NCBI RefSeq assembly: GCF_003024805.1 | Contig: NZ_PUEC01000031.1 | Span: 1 to 33,618, forward strand | Direction: 5' to 3' | Length of the DNA stretch: 33,618 nt | Source of the DNA: Duncaniella muris | Lineage (GTDB): Bacteria; Bacteroidota; Bacteroidia; Bacteroidales; Muribaculaceae | In this document: piece by piece, positions 19,012-26,792 of the stretch | Position numbering within the stretch: position 1 is the first letter of the stretch | How the letters are laid out: each line of letters opens with the position of its first letter | The notes under the pieces: model-generated | Databases searched by the model: none | What the model was told of the DNA's origin: nothing | Seen by the model: only the letters and a program-made list of their open reading frames with translations | Translations under genes and position numbers: made by a program

Positions 19012-21522
19012 ATGTCTCTCCGCCACTCATTCATCACGTTTTTACCACTCGCACTGCTCGCCACCTCCTGCTCCGATGACTCTGACCGGGCTTCAGACGG
19101 AGCCGGAAGCCTGTCGCTTGACGTGACCGTCGACGCCACCTTGCGCGATCCGCTCACGCAGGAGATCATAGTGGCCTCGCCCTGTGTGCCCGAACAATCG
19201 CAGATAAGCGTGACGATGACAGCCGCCGAGGGTAGCTACTCCCACACATGGAAATCACTCTGCGATTTTCCCGCGCAGGATCTCTACTACTCCGGCTCAT
19301 ATCTTATAGAAGCAATCTCCGGCAAAGGAGCCGAAGGCTTTGACACTCCGTGTTACTCAGGCTCCGTCTCGGCCGTAGTCGAACCGGACCGCCGGCTGAC
19401 ATGGCCGCTGACAATGCACCTTGTCAGCAGTGCCTTTTCATTCGATTTCAGCCCCGCCATAACAGCCGGTATCGGTGAAGTCGCAGCCTTTGTCCACACT
19501 CCGGGCGGAGAATATCACCGCGTCAGCCCCGATGAATCGCGCCTGCTCTATCTGACACCCGGACAGACCGGGATATATCTTGACGTCATACTCCCTGACG
19601 GGCGGCATACCGCATTCAGAAGCCTTGACCTCTCTGCCCTTTCAGGCTGCTTTTATGAGTGTGAGGTAAGTGCCGACATCTCAGGCCCTGACCCCGTGCT
19701 CACCTGCTCGGCTCCCGGCAAGAGTGCATCGTTCACACTTAGCGCCGACTTCCTGTCAGCCCTTCCGCCATCTCTGACCGCTTCGGGCTGGACTCCCGGA
19801 AGCATCCTGACAGTGCCTGAGGGCGAACAGCCGGAAACTCCGGTCAGAGCAGCCGTCACCGCCGCAGCCCCGCTTTCGCATCTTTGGCTCTCGGTATCGT
19901 CGGCCTATCTCTCATCGCTGTCATTCCCGGTGCTTGTCGATCTGCTGCATCCCTCTGCGGAAGATGAAGCTGCCTTTGCTGCTGTCGGACTCATGTCCGA
20001 TCTGACATCGGCCGGCGGATCGGTGGACTTCACCGCACTGATCGGAAAACTTGTCTTCCTGACTGACGATGAAGCCCTGTCATGTTTCAGCCTCATAGCC
20101 GAAGATGACTGCGGACGTGTCAGCGAGCCGCTGAGGCTGCAGGTGCAGACCACCGCCGTCGACATCTCGGTAACATCGGTCGGTGACGCTCCCGTCGGAG
20201 CCACATCCGCATCGCTCACGGTCAGCACCAGGGCCGTGGACTTCGCCTCAAATGTCGGGATCGAGATTCTTGATGCCGACGGTCAGTGGCAGCCGGCATC
20301 TGTGCTTGCGGTCAGACCGGCCGGCGATTCGTCATATGAACTTGAGTTTGCTATCCCTGACGGCAATGCCGACATCAGGGCCCGTATATTGTATTGCGAG
20401 GAGATCAGAGCCGAATTCACCGTAGAGCGCTGTATGCCTGAATTCGAACTTGTGGCAGATCCCTTTGCCACCTATGCCATGATCAGGGTCATGGCCCCAG
20501 ACCAGGCTACGGTCGAGACAGTGGTGCGCCGGCTGATGCTCTACGTCGACGGGCGCAGGGGGCCGGTCCTCTTGCGTGACGAGGAAAGCGGAGTGCTTGC
20601 CTTGAGCGGACTTTCGCCAAACACCTCATACACGCTGACCGCAACCATGATGGACCGTCCGGATGTCTCTGACTTTACCCCCGGACAGCGCTTCACGACA
20701 GAAAAGGCCCCGGCGCTTCCTAATTCAGACTTTGAGGACCGTAAATCGGGAGTGGTCTATGACAGACTACCGAGCGGAGGCCGCTATTCACAGACCGAAG
20801 TCGCTATCTACAACTGGCAGAACCGCGAGTCATTCTCACAGCAGGTTCCACAGAAGTGGGCCAACACCAACGCCAAGACTTTCAGCACACGCGCCTCTAA
20901 TCATAACACCTGGTATATGCAGCCGTCGGTCTTCACGGTATCCGATGAGGTCAAAAGCGGCGAATTCGCCGTCTGCCTGCGCAGTGTGGGCTTTGATCTC
21001 AGCGGTGAGGATATTCCGGACTATGCGCAGACCGGCAGACCCTATCTGCAGTATTCTCCGGTGGTTCCGCATGTGGCCTGCCGTGCCGCGGGCAAGCTTT
21101 TCCTCGGAGAGTATTCTTTCAGCGCCTTCAGCATGGAGGAGAGCTATAAGGATGTTGTCGACTGGAAGTCGAGACCGCGTTCGCTTAACGGATTCTATAA
21201 ATACGTTCCCTCGCCTGACAGCCCGTCAGACAGCGGAATCGCCATTATAGAAATCTATGGCGATGTCGGCGGTGAGCTGCAGGTGATAGCCTCGGCCCGT
21301 ACATATCTGCCTATAGCCAACAGTTATACAGCCTTCACGGCCCCGCTGTCCTACACCCGTTTCGGCATCAAGGCAAGCGGCATGAGACTGATGTTTGCCT
21401 CCTCGGCTTCGGTCGGCACCATTGCTGAAGAGACCGCCTCGATAGTCACCTCGGTTGATCCGGTCAAAGGGGCCTCTCTCGGAAGCTCTCTCTGGCTTGA
21501 CAATATCAGTCTTGCTTACTGA
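19012..21522 (+). CDS. DUF4493 / PCMD-domain surface lipoprotein
   Basis: The 836-residue protein begins with a lipoprotein signal: hydrophobic LPLALLATSC with the lipobox cysteine at residue 20, followed by SDDSD, an acidic stretch like the Bacteroidota lipoprotein export signal. The N-terminal region after the Cys (GSLSLDVTVD onwards) resembles DUF4493. Several beta-rich fibronectin-like stretches follow. The C-terminal 270 residues, from LPNSDFEDRK, resemble the putative carbohydrate-metabolism (PCMD) domain, with NWQNRESF, FKPS-like aromatic segments and a final LWLDNISLAY. It is probably anchored on the outer membrane. The ligand is unknown, and family assignment is by recognition only. 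Confidence 0.8.
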   Translation: MSLRHSFITFLPLALLATSCSDDSDRASDGAGSLSLDVTVDATLRDPLTQEIIVASPCVPEQSQISVTMTAAEGSYSHTWKSLCDFPAQDLYYSGSYLIEAISGKGAEGFDTPCYSGSVSAVVEPDRRLTWPLTMHLVSSAFSFDFSPAITAGIGEVAAFVHTPGGEYHRVSPDESRLLYLTPGQTGIYLDVILPDGRHTAFRSLDLSALSGCFYECEVSADISGPDPVLTCSAPGKSASFTLSADFLSALPPSLTASGWTPGSILTVPEGEQPETPVRAAVTAAAPLSHLWLSVSSAYLSSLSFPVLVDLLHPSAEDEAAFAAVGLMSDLTSAGGSVDFTALIGKLVFLTDDEALSCFSLIAEDDCGRVSEPLRLQVQTTAVDISVTSVGDAPVGATSASLTVSTRAVDFASNVGIEILDADGQWQPASVLAVRPAGDSSYELEFAIPDGNADIRARILYCEEIRAEFTVERCMPEFELVADPFATYAMIRVMAPDQATVETVVRRLMLYVDGRRGPVLLRDEESGVLALSGLSPNTSYTLTATMMDRPDVSDFTPGQRFTTEKAPALPNSDFEDRKSGVVYDRLPSGGRYSQTEVAIYNWQNRESFSQQVPQKWANTNAKTFSTRASNHNTWYMQPSVFTVSDEVKSGEFAVCLRSVGFDLSGEDIPDYAQTGRPYLQYSPVVPHVACRAAGKLFLGEYSFSAFSMEESYKDVVDWKSRPRSLNGFYKYVPSPDSPSDSGIAIIEIYGDVGGELQVIASARTYLPIANSYTAFTAPLSYTRFGIKASGMRLMFASSASVGTIAEETASIVTSVDPVKGASLGSSLWLDNISLAY

Positions 21523-21559
21523 TGCCTGCTTCCCTCTTAGAAATCAATTAACTGCAAAT

Positions 21560-22249
21560 ATGAAAAAATTAACTGTCATCCTCCTTCTCTCTCTGTTTCT
21601 TTCCACCTCAGTGAGCGCCTCAGCCTCAGGCTGGGACATTTCAGACCTTCTCGGCAAAGTCTCTTCAGCCACCGCGTCTGACTCGACCAAGACCGGCTCT
21701 TCAAAAGGGGGCGGCCTCGGCGATCTGCTCTCAGGTGTGGCAAACGCTCTCGGTGTGGGAAGTTCGAAGCTTACCGTGGAGAAGATGGTGGGAACATGGA
21801 AATATGTCAATCCGGCAGTGTCGTTCAAAAGTGACAATTTCCTGCTCAAGGCCGGCGGTGCCGCCGCCGCACAGCAGGTAGAGGCCAAACTGGCTCCCTA
21901 TTACAAGACCGCCGGTCTGACTTCGCTCGTCATGACCATCAATGCCGACTCCACATTCACCTTCAAGGCCCGCATGATCACTCTGGGCGGCACGATCACC
22001 AAGGATGCCGAGTCAGGAAACTTCATTTTCAATTTCAAGGCCTTCAAAAAGATAAAGGTCGGTTCGATGGAGGGCTTTATTGTCATGAACGGCAACAAAA
22101 TGGAACTCACTTTCGATGTGACCAAGCTCATGACGCTGGTTGAAAAGGCCGGCTCTCTTTCAGGAAACAGCACAATCAAAGGTCTCACCGCCATCCTTCA
22201 GCAGTATGACGGCATGACGGCCGGTTTCGAACTTCAGAGGCAGGACTGA
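21560..22249 (+). CDS. Secreted DUF4923-family lipocalin-like protein
   Basis: The ATG at 21560 gives a 229-residue protein with a signal peptide (MKKLTVILLLSLFLSTSVSA). A longer frame starting at 21455 would overlap the lipoprotein gene and lose the signal, so it is rejected. A Gly/Ser-rich linker (about 40-70) leads to LTVEKMVGTWKYVNPAVSF and a beta-rich domain with TINADSTFTFKARM and GSMEGFIVMNG. This resembles DUF4923, found in Bacteroidota. The GTW motif recalls lipocalin-like folds. The function is unknown. It lies 37 bases after the DUF4493 gene. Confidence 0.75.
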   Translation: MKKLTVILLLSLFLSTSVSASASGWDISDLLGKVSSATASDSTKTGSSKGGGLGDLLSGVANALGVGSSKLTVEKMVGTWKYVNPAVSFKSDNFLLKAGGAAAAQQVEAKLAPYYKTAGLTSLVMTINADSTFTFKARMITLGGTITKDAESGNFIFNFKAFKKIKVGSMEGFIVMNGNKMELTFDVTKLMTLVEKAGSLSGNSTIKGLTAILQQYDGMTAGFELQRQD

Positions 22250-22274
22250 CAGTCTGAGAATCTCGGATAAGAGC

Positions 22275-23249
22275 ATGGTTTCTATCATAATACCCGCCTA
22301 TAATGTGGAGATGTATATCCGGGAGTGTCTTGACAGCGCTCTCGGACAGACATTCACTGACCTGGAGGTGATTGTGGTTGATGACGGCTCTACCGACTCT
22401 ACTCCGGAGATAATACACGGATATGCTGAGCGCGACAGCCGGGTGAGGGTCCTCAGGCGTCCCAACGGAGGTCTTCCAATTGCCCGCAATTCTGGTCTGG
22501 AAATGGCGCGCGGAGAGTGGGTGATGTTTCTCGACAGCGATGATGTGCTTTCGCCCTATGCCGTGGCCGTGCTGCTTGAGGCCGCCAGCAGGAGCGGCAC
22601 CTCGTTTGTTGAGGCCCGGTGGACTGAAGGCGCCGATAGCTTGCAGGTCAGATGGGCGGATGCTCCGGCCGGTTTGCCGACGGTGTTCGGGCAGGAGGCT
22701 TATATAGAGAAGGTGCTCTATCAGGATGGAGCCTGCCCCTCCGTGTGTGGCAAGATCTTTGCGCGAAGTTTGTTTGACAGCGGCCTGAGGTTCCGCGAAG
22801 GCATCCTCTATGAAGACCTTGACATATTCTATCTTCTGGCCGAAAAGGCCGGGAAGACAGCTCTTATACCAGACTGCCTATACTTCTATCGCAAAAATCC
22901 GGTCAGCGTGACAGGCTGCTTTTCGCCGCGTCGCTTCGATGTGCTTGAAGTGACGGAGCGCATGGAGAAGCATATGGCTCTCCATCATCCCGCTCTGCTG
23001 CCTGCGGCCCGTGACCGCCGGCTGAGCGCGGCCTTCAATATGTTCGGCCTGATAGCTGCGAATGACCCTGACGGGCGCTATGGGGCGGTAGCCGATGAAT
23101 GCTGGCGACTGATCAGGGCTTACCGCCGTGAGAGTCTGCTGAGTCTGCGGGTGCGTTTGAAAAACAAGCTCGGAATAGTGCTGAGCTATCTCGGACGCGG
23201 AGTGCTCGGACAGGTCTCGCACCGTTTCTACGAAGGGAGGATCAGATGA
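22275..23249 (+). CDS. Family 2 glycosyltransferase
   Basis: The 324-residue GT-A enzyme transfers a sugar from a nucleotide donor to an unknown acceptor in the cytoplasm. MVSIIIPAYNVEMYIRECLD opens the Rossmann-like fold. The nucleotide-binding aspartates lie in VVDDGSTD (D36-D37), and the metal-binding DxD motif is FLDSDD (D87-D90). An acidic residue pair lies in the YEDLDIFY segment. No membrane helix is evident. Its stop overlaps the next start as ATGA (23246-23249), preceded by GGGAGG, so translation of the next gene is coupled. The acceptor cannot be read from sequence. Confidence 0.9.
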   Translation: MVSIIIPAYNVEMYIRECLDSALGQTFTDLEVIVVDDGSTDSTPEIIHGYAERDSRVRVLRRPNGGLPIARNSGLEMARGEWVMFLDSDDVLSPYAVAVLLEAASRSGTSFVEARWTEGADSLQVRWADAPAGLPTVFGQEAYIEKVLYQDGACPSVCGKIFARSLFDSGLRFREGILYEDLDIFYLLAEKAGKTALIPDCLYFYRKNPVSVTGCFSPRRFDVLEVTERMEKHMALHHPALLPAARDRRLSAAFNMFGLIAANDPDGRYGAVADECWRLIRAYRRESLLSLRVRLKNKLGIVLSYLGRGVLGQVSHRFYEGRIR

Positions 23250-23803
23250 GAGTGCTGACACTCGATTCCGCCGCATTTGGCCGTATATGCCGGGAGCTTG
23301 CGGGGTTGGTGGCCGCTTCGGGCTTCGAGCCGCAGCTGATTGTGGGCATACGCCGGGGCGGTGAGTATGTGGCCTGTGAGATGCGTCCGTGCTTCTCGCG
23401 CGCGGCTCTCGGTTTTGTGGGCCTCCAAAGGCCGTCGACGAGCCGCAAGCGTATATTTGGAAAGGCGCTCGGCCGTCTGCCGCGCCCTCTGCTTGACAGG
23501 CTCAGAATTATTGAGGCCTACGTCCTAGCGGGTCGCCGCAGGAGTGTCTCTGACCTGCCTCCGTTCCAGCTGCCATCTTCGCTTACGGGGCTTGGACAGA
23601 TCAGGGTGCTGCTTGTGGACGATGCCGTTGACAGCGGAACGACCATGCTGCGAGTGGCCGAGGCGCTGAGGTGCGGGAATCCTGAAATTGAACTGCGCAC
23701 GGCTGCCATAACCGTGACCACAGCCGCTCCGCTGACGAGGCCTGACTATGCTATCTATGATGACAGAACTTTAATCCGTTTCCCGTGGTCGATGGACGCA
23801 TGA
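23246..23803 (+). CDS. Phosphoribosyltransferase-family protein
   Basis: The 185-residue protein is a type I PRTase fold. The PRPP loop VLLVDDAVDSGTT (121-133) has the two acidic residues that hold the PRPP ribose. An early loop, LIVGIRRGGE (31-40), matches the PPi-binding loop, and the C-terminus has LIRFPWSMDA, as in xanthine/hypoxanthine-type enzymes. A basic insert lies at about 65-100. It could be a purine salvage enzyme, or use PRPP to modify a glycan or lipid. Its position between a glycosyltransferase and a phosphatase, with 4-base overlaps on both sides, favours a role with those proteins. Confidence 0.8.
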   Translation: MRVLTLDSAAFGRICRELAGLVAASGFEPQLIVGIRRGGEYVACEMRPCFSRAALGFVGLQRPSTSRKRIFGKALGRLPRPLLDRLRIIEAYVLAGRRRSVSDLPPFQLPSSLTGLGQIRVLLVDDAVDSGTTMLRVAEALRCGNPEIELRTAAITVTTAAPLTRPDYAIYDDRTLIRFPWSMDA

Positions 23804-24477
23804 AAATATCAACCGGGGTTCCACTCCCGGCTGAGGGGGTGCAGTGTGTGGCGTCGCCATGCGTGGTCGTAGATCTTGACGGCACGCTGATTTGCGGCAA
23901 TTCGCTGCACATGCTGGTGCGCTTCATGGCCGCCCAGCTGCGCCGGAGGCGTGGCTTTTGGCGCCTGCTTCGCATAGGCGGACTGCTCGGACTGCGTCGC
24001 CTCAGGCTGATAAGCCACACGGGCATGAAGCATCCGGTCCACCGCATGGCGGCTGAATCAATGTCTGAAGCTGACATGGAGAATTTTGTATCGGTGCTTG
24101 GCGCTGCTCTGAACCGGAAGCTGCTTGAACGGCTCGACGGCTACAGGCGGCGGGGCTATCGGATTTTGCTTGCATCGGCCGCTCCTGACCTCTACCTGCC
24201 GCGCCTTACTGCTCTGGCAGGCTTTGACGGTTTCATCGCCACTCCGCTTCCGGCTTCGGCTGGAGAGGCTTACACTGAGACTCGCGGGGAGCACAAACGG
24301 GATCTCTGTCTGGACTATGCCGCCCGCGAGGGGTGGACTATAGCCGTTGTGGCCACCGACCATCCCGATGATCTTCCACTGCTTCTGCTGCCAGGCATCA
24401 GCCGTCTGCTTGTCAGTCCGGCTCCGGGCCTGCCGGAAGAACTGCGCCGCCGCGGACTGGATTTCGAGATCATATAG
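23800..24477 (+). CDS. HAD-superfamily phosphatase
   Basis: The 225-residue protein has all four HAD motifs. Motif I is VVDLDGT (nucleophile D25, acid/base D27), motif II is LLASAAPD (S126), motif III is K166 in GEHKRD, and motif IV is ATDHPDDLPL (D187 to D191). The cap region between D27 and S126 is Arg-rich and helical. The start at 23800 is preferred because it forms an ATGA overlap with the PRTase stop, like the upstream junction. A start at 23785 would add five residues. It resembles the HAD domain often found with prenyl-type and phosphoribosyl transferases. The substrate is unknown. Confidence 0.8.
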   Translation: MKISTGVPLPAEGVQCVASPCVVVDLDGTLICGNSLHMLVRFMAAQLRRRRGFWRLLRIGGLLGLRRLRLISHTGMKHPVHRMAAESMSEADMENFVSVLGAALNRKLLERLDGYRRRGYRILLASAAPDLYLPRLTALAGFDGFIATPLPASAGEAYTETRGEHKRDLCLDYAAREGWTIAVVATDHPDDLPLLLLPGISRLLVSPAPGLPEELRRRGLDFEII

Positions 24478-24535
24478 AATCGGATCTGCCGGGATGGAAT
24501 AGCCACGGTGAGGTCTGCCTGGCTTGAGGAGTGAC

Positions 24536-24568
24536 GGTTTTGTAATAAAAATGAGCGGGTTTTGTAAT
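24536..24568 (+). repeat. Tandem GGTTTTGTAAT direct repeats upstream of the GH97 promoter
   Basis: The 11-base sequence GGTTTTGTAAT occurs at 24536-24546 and again at 24558-24568. The copies are 22 bases apart, two turns of the helix, on the same face. A related TTTTGTAAT pair occurs at 26692-26708 before the NAD(P)HX repair gene. The position upstream of a promoter suggests a regulator-binding site, but there is no direct proof. Confidence 0.5.
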
Positions 24569-24605
24569 CAAAGGAGACCGCTGAGGCTGATGAGTGCCGC
24601 AACGG

Positions 24606-24637
24606 GTTGGCGGATTCTGAAAAATTGCCTAACTTAG
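24606..24637 (+). promoter_or_regulatory. Promoter of the GH97 gene
   Basis: TAACTTAG (24630-24637) matches TAnnTTTG at all but one position. GTTG (24606-24609) lies a 20-base spacer upstream. The predicted start of transcription is near 24644, giving a leader of about 75 bases. The upstream tandem repeats would sit 35-70 bases before the -33 element. Confidence 0.5.
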
Positions 24638-24654
24638 AGGCTGTTTCATTAAGG

Positions 24655-24686
24655 GTCTCTGATTAGAGACTGCTCACTATCAGTGA
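24655..24686 (+). promoter_or_regulatory. Two adjacent hairpins in the GH97 leader
   Basis: GTCTCT (24655-24660) pairs perfectly with AGAGAC (24665-24670) across a GATT loop. TCACT (24674-24678) pairs with AGTGA (24682-24686) across an ATC loop. They lie 35-65 bases before the start codon and after the predicted transcription start. A role in mRNA stability or attenuation is possible. The second stem is short enough to be chance. Confidence 0.5.
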
Positions 24687-24720
24687 TTTCCTGCCGGACT
24701 ATACAACTCTATCCATACTT

Positions 24721-26655
24721 ATGAAAAGAACAGTGCTGCCGGTCATCGCAATGCTTGCCGGCATATCAACGGCTTTTGCCTTCAACATCACAGGCCCGGA
24801 CGGCAAACTTGACGTCAGCGTTGAGCTTGACGCTGAAGGCCGTCCGTATTACTCGGTGACTCTCGACGGAAAGACCATGCTCCGCCAGTCGCCTTTAGGT
24901 TTCGAATCAAACATCGGCTCCTTCACTACATCGTCCTCCATCGTCCCCTCGGAGGTCAGGAGGGTTGAGGAACATTACACGCTTGACCGCATCAAGAAGA
25001 GCTCGGTCGATTATCGGGCCAATGAAGCGACGGTGTCTTTTGAAACTCCCGGCGGAGGCCGCTGGGAGGTAGAGTTCAGGGTGTCGGACCATGATGTGGC
25101 TTTCCGTTACCGCATACCTCGTCAGGGCGATACAGGGGCGATCTACATAAGCTCCGAGGCCTCAGGATTCCGTTTCCCCTCCGGCACCACCACTTTCCTT
25201 ACGCCACAGCGCACGGCTATGGAGAACTGGAAGCGCACCAGTCCGTCGTATGAGGAGGTCTACACGGCCGATGCGCCTATGGACGCCGTCTCGCAATACG
25301 GCCGTGGCTACACCTTCCCCTGTCTGTTCAGAGTTGGCGATGACGGCTGGGTGCTCCTCTCCGAAACCGGGGTCGACGGCTATTACTGCGGATCGCATCT
25401 GAGCGACTACAGGCTCGACGGCCTCTATACAATAGCCTATCCCATGCCGGAGGAAAACAACGGCAACGGCAATGCGGGCGCCGCGATGGCTCTCCCAGGC
25501 TATACTCCCTGGCGCACTATCACCGTGGGCCGCGACCTCGCGCCGATAGTGGAGACCACCGTGCCCTGGGATCTCGTCAGCCCGCGCTATGATTCGGCCA
25601 ACAGCTATGAGCCTGGCTGCGGTACATGGAGCTGGATTGTATGGCAGGACAAGAGCATCAACATGGAGGACCAGAAGGCATACATTGACTTCGCTCATGA
25701 GATGGGCTACAGATATGTGCTTGTAGACAACTGGTGGGACACTCAGATCGGGCGCGACCGTCTGCCGGAGCTTGCCGGATATGCCCGCTCGAAGGGAGTG
25801 AGCCTTATAATGTGGTACAGTTCCTCAGGCTACTGGAACGACATAGAGCAGGGCCCGATAAACTGCATGGACAATCCCATCAGACGCAAGGCTGAGATGC
25901 GCTGGCTGCGCAGCCTCGGCGTGAAGGGCATAAAAGTGGATTTCTTCGGCGGCGACAAGCAGGAGACCATGCGCCTGTATGAGGCGATACTGTCTGATGC
26001 CGATGACCACGGACTGATGGTGATATTCCACGGCTGCACACTGCCGCGCGGATGGGAGCGGATGTATCCCAACTATGTGGGAAGCGAGGCCGTGAGAGCA
26101 AGCGAGAACATGTATTTCACCCAGCAGGCCTGTGACGACGAGGCTTTCAACGCCACGCTCCACCCCTTCATCCGCAACAGTGTGGGCTGCATGGAGTTCG
26201 GCGGCTGTTTCATGAACAAGTATATCAGCCGGAACAACCGTGACGGTCACCGCCGCATGACCAGCGATGCCTTTCAATTGGCCACAACCGTACTGTTTCA
26301 GAATCCGGTGCAGAACTTCGCCATAACGCCCTACAATCTTGAGGACGCGCCGGCCGTCTGCATGGACTATCTGCGCGAGGTGCCCACCGTCTGGGACGAA
26401 ACCCGTTTCATCGAAGGCTATCCGGGCCGCTATGTGGTGCTGGCGCGCCGCCATGCCGACAAGTGGTACATAGCTGGGGTAAATGCCACCGGCAAGCCCG
26501 TGACAGTCACTCTTGACTGCCTCGCCAAGGGTGAAGCCTATACGCTCTACTGCGACGATGCCGACCGTAATCCTGTCAGAAAAGATCTGACAGCCGGCAA
26601 AAAAGCCCCGTCGGTCACCATGCAGCCCGGTGGCGGCTTCGTAGTGATCAGATGA
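24721..26655 (+). CDS. GH97 family glycosidase, retaining-type active site likely
   Basis: The 644-residue exported enzyme has a signal peptide (MKRTVLPVIAMLAGISTAFA). The N-terminal beta-sandwich opens FNITGPDGKLDVSVEL, the central TIM barrel has WSWIVWQD and VLVDNWWD, and a C-terminal beta domain begins near 560. This is the GH97 layout of Bacteroides SusB-like enzymes (alpha-glucosidases and alpha-galactosidases). VKGIKVDFFGGD carries Asp407, aligned from memory with the nucleophile of retaining GH97 enzymes, whereas inverting members lack it. A second acidic site is in GSEAVRASE (E456). It probably acts in the periplasm on short alpha-linked sugars. No SusC/SusD pair is in the window. Confidence 0.9.
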   Translation: MKRTVLPVIAMLAGISTAFAFNITGPDGKLDVSVELDAEGRPYYSVTLDGKTMLRQSPLGFESNIGSFTTSSSIVPSEVRRVEEHYTLDRIKKSSVDYRANEATVSFETPGGGRWEVEFRVSDHDVAFRYRIPRQGDTGAIYISSEASGFRFPSGTTTFLTPQRTAMENWKRTSPSYEEVYTADAPMDAVSQYGRGYTFPCLFRVGDDGWVLLSETGVDGYYCGSHLSDYRLDGLYTIAYPMPEENNGNGNAGAAMALPGYTPWRTITVGRDLAPIVETTVPWDLVSPRYDSANSYEPGCGTWSWIVWQDKSINMEDQKAYIDFAHEMGYRYVLVDNWWDTQIGRDRLPELAGYARSKGVSLIMWYSSSGYWNDIEQGPINCMDNPIRRKAEMRWLRSLGVKGIKVDFFGGDKQETMRLYEAILSDADDHGLMVIFHGCTLPRGWERMYPNYVGSEAVRASENMYFTQQACDDEAFNATLHPFIRNSVGCMEFGGCFMNKYISRNNRDGHRRMTSDAFQLATTVLFQNPVQNFAITPYNLEDAPAVCMDYLREVPTVWDETRFIEGYPGRYVVLARRHADKWYIAGVNATGKPVTVTLDCLAKGEAYTLYCDDADRNPVRKDLTAGKKAPSVTMQPGGGFVVIR

Positions 26656-26672
26656 AAAAGTTTCGGGGTGGG

Positions 26673-26704
26673 GTTGCTCATGACAATCTTGTTTTGTAAT
26701 TTTG
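26673..26704 (+). promoter_or_regulatory. Promoter of the NAD(P)HX repair gene
   Basis: TAATTTTG (26697-26704) matches TAnnTTTG exactly. GTTG (26673-26676) lies a 20-base spacer upstream. Transcription would begin near 26711, 82 bases before the preferred start codon at 26793. This supports the downstream ATG over 26724. The TTTTGTAAT unit is doubled here (26692-26700 and 26700-26708), overlapping the -7 box. Confidence 0.6.
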
Positions 26705-26792
26705 TAATCTGCAATAGAAGTGATTGGGCCGCAGGCGGAAAAGCGACAGCCGGCCGTCGGGCTTCCGTCACTCACAGACTCATCTCCGGATC

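Noticed and set aside
21455-21559. Longer start for the DUF4923 gene
   Set aside because: It overlaps the end of the lipoprotein gene, and the ATG at 21560 begins a clean signal peptide.
26724-26792. Upstream start for the NAD(P)HX repair gene
   Set aside because: The extra 23 residues are basic and not family-like, and the promoter and leader fit the ATG at 26793 better.
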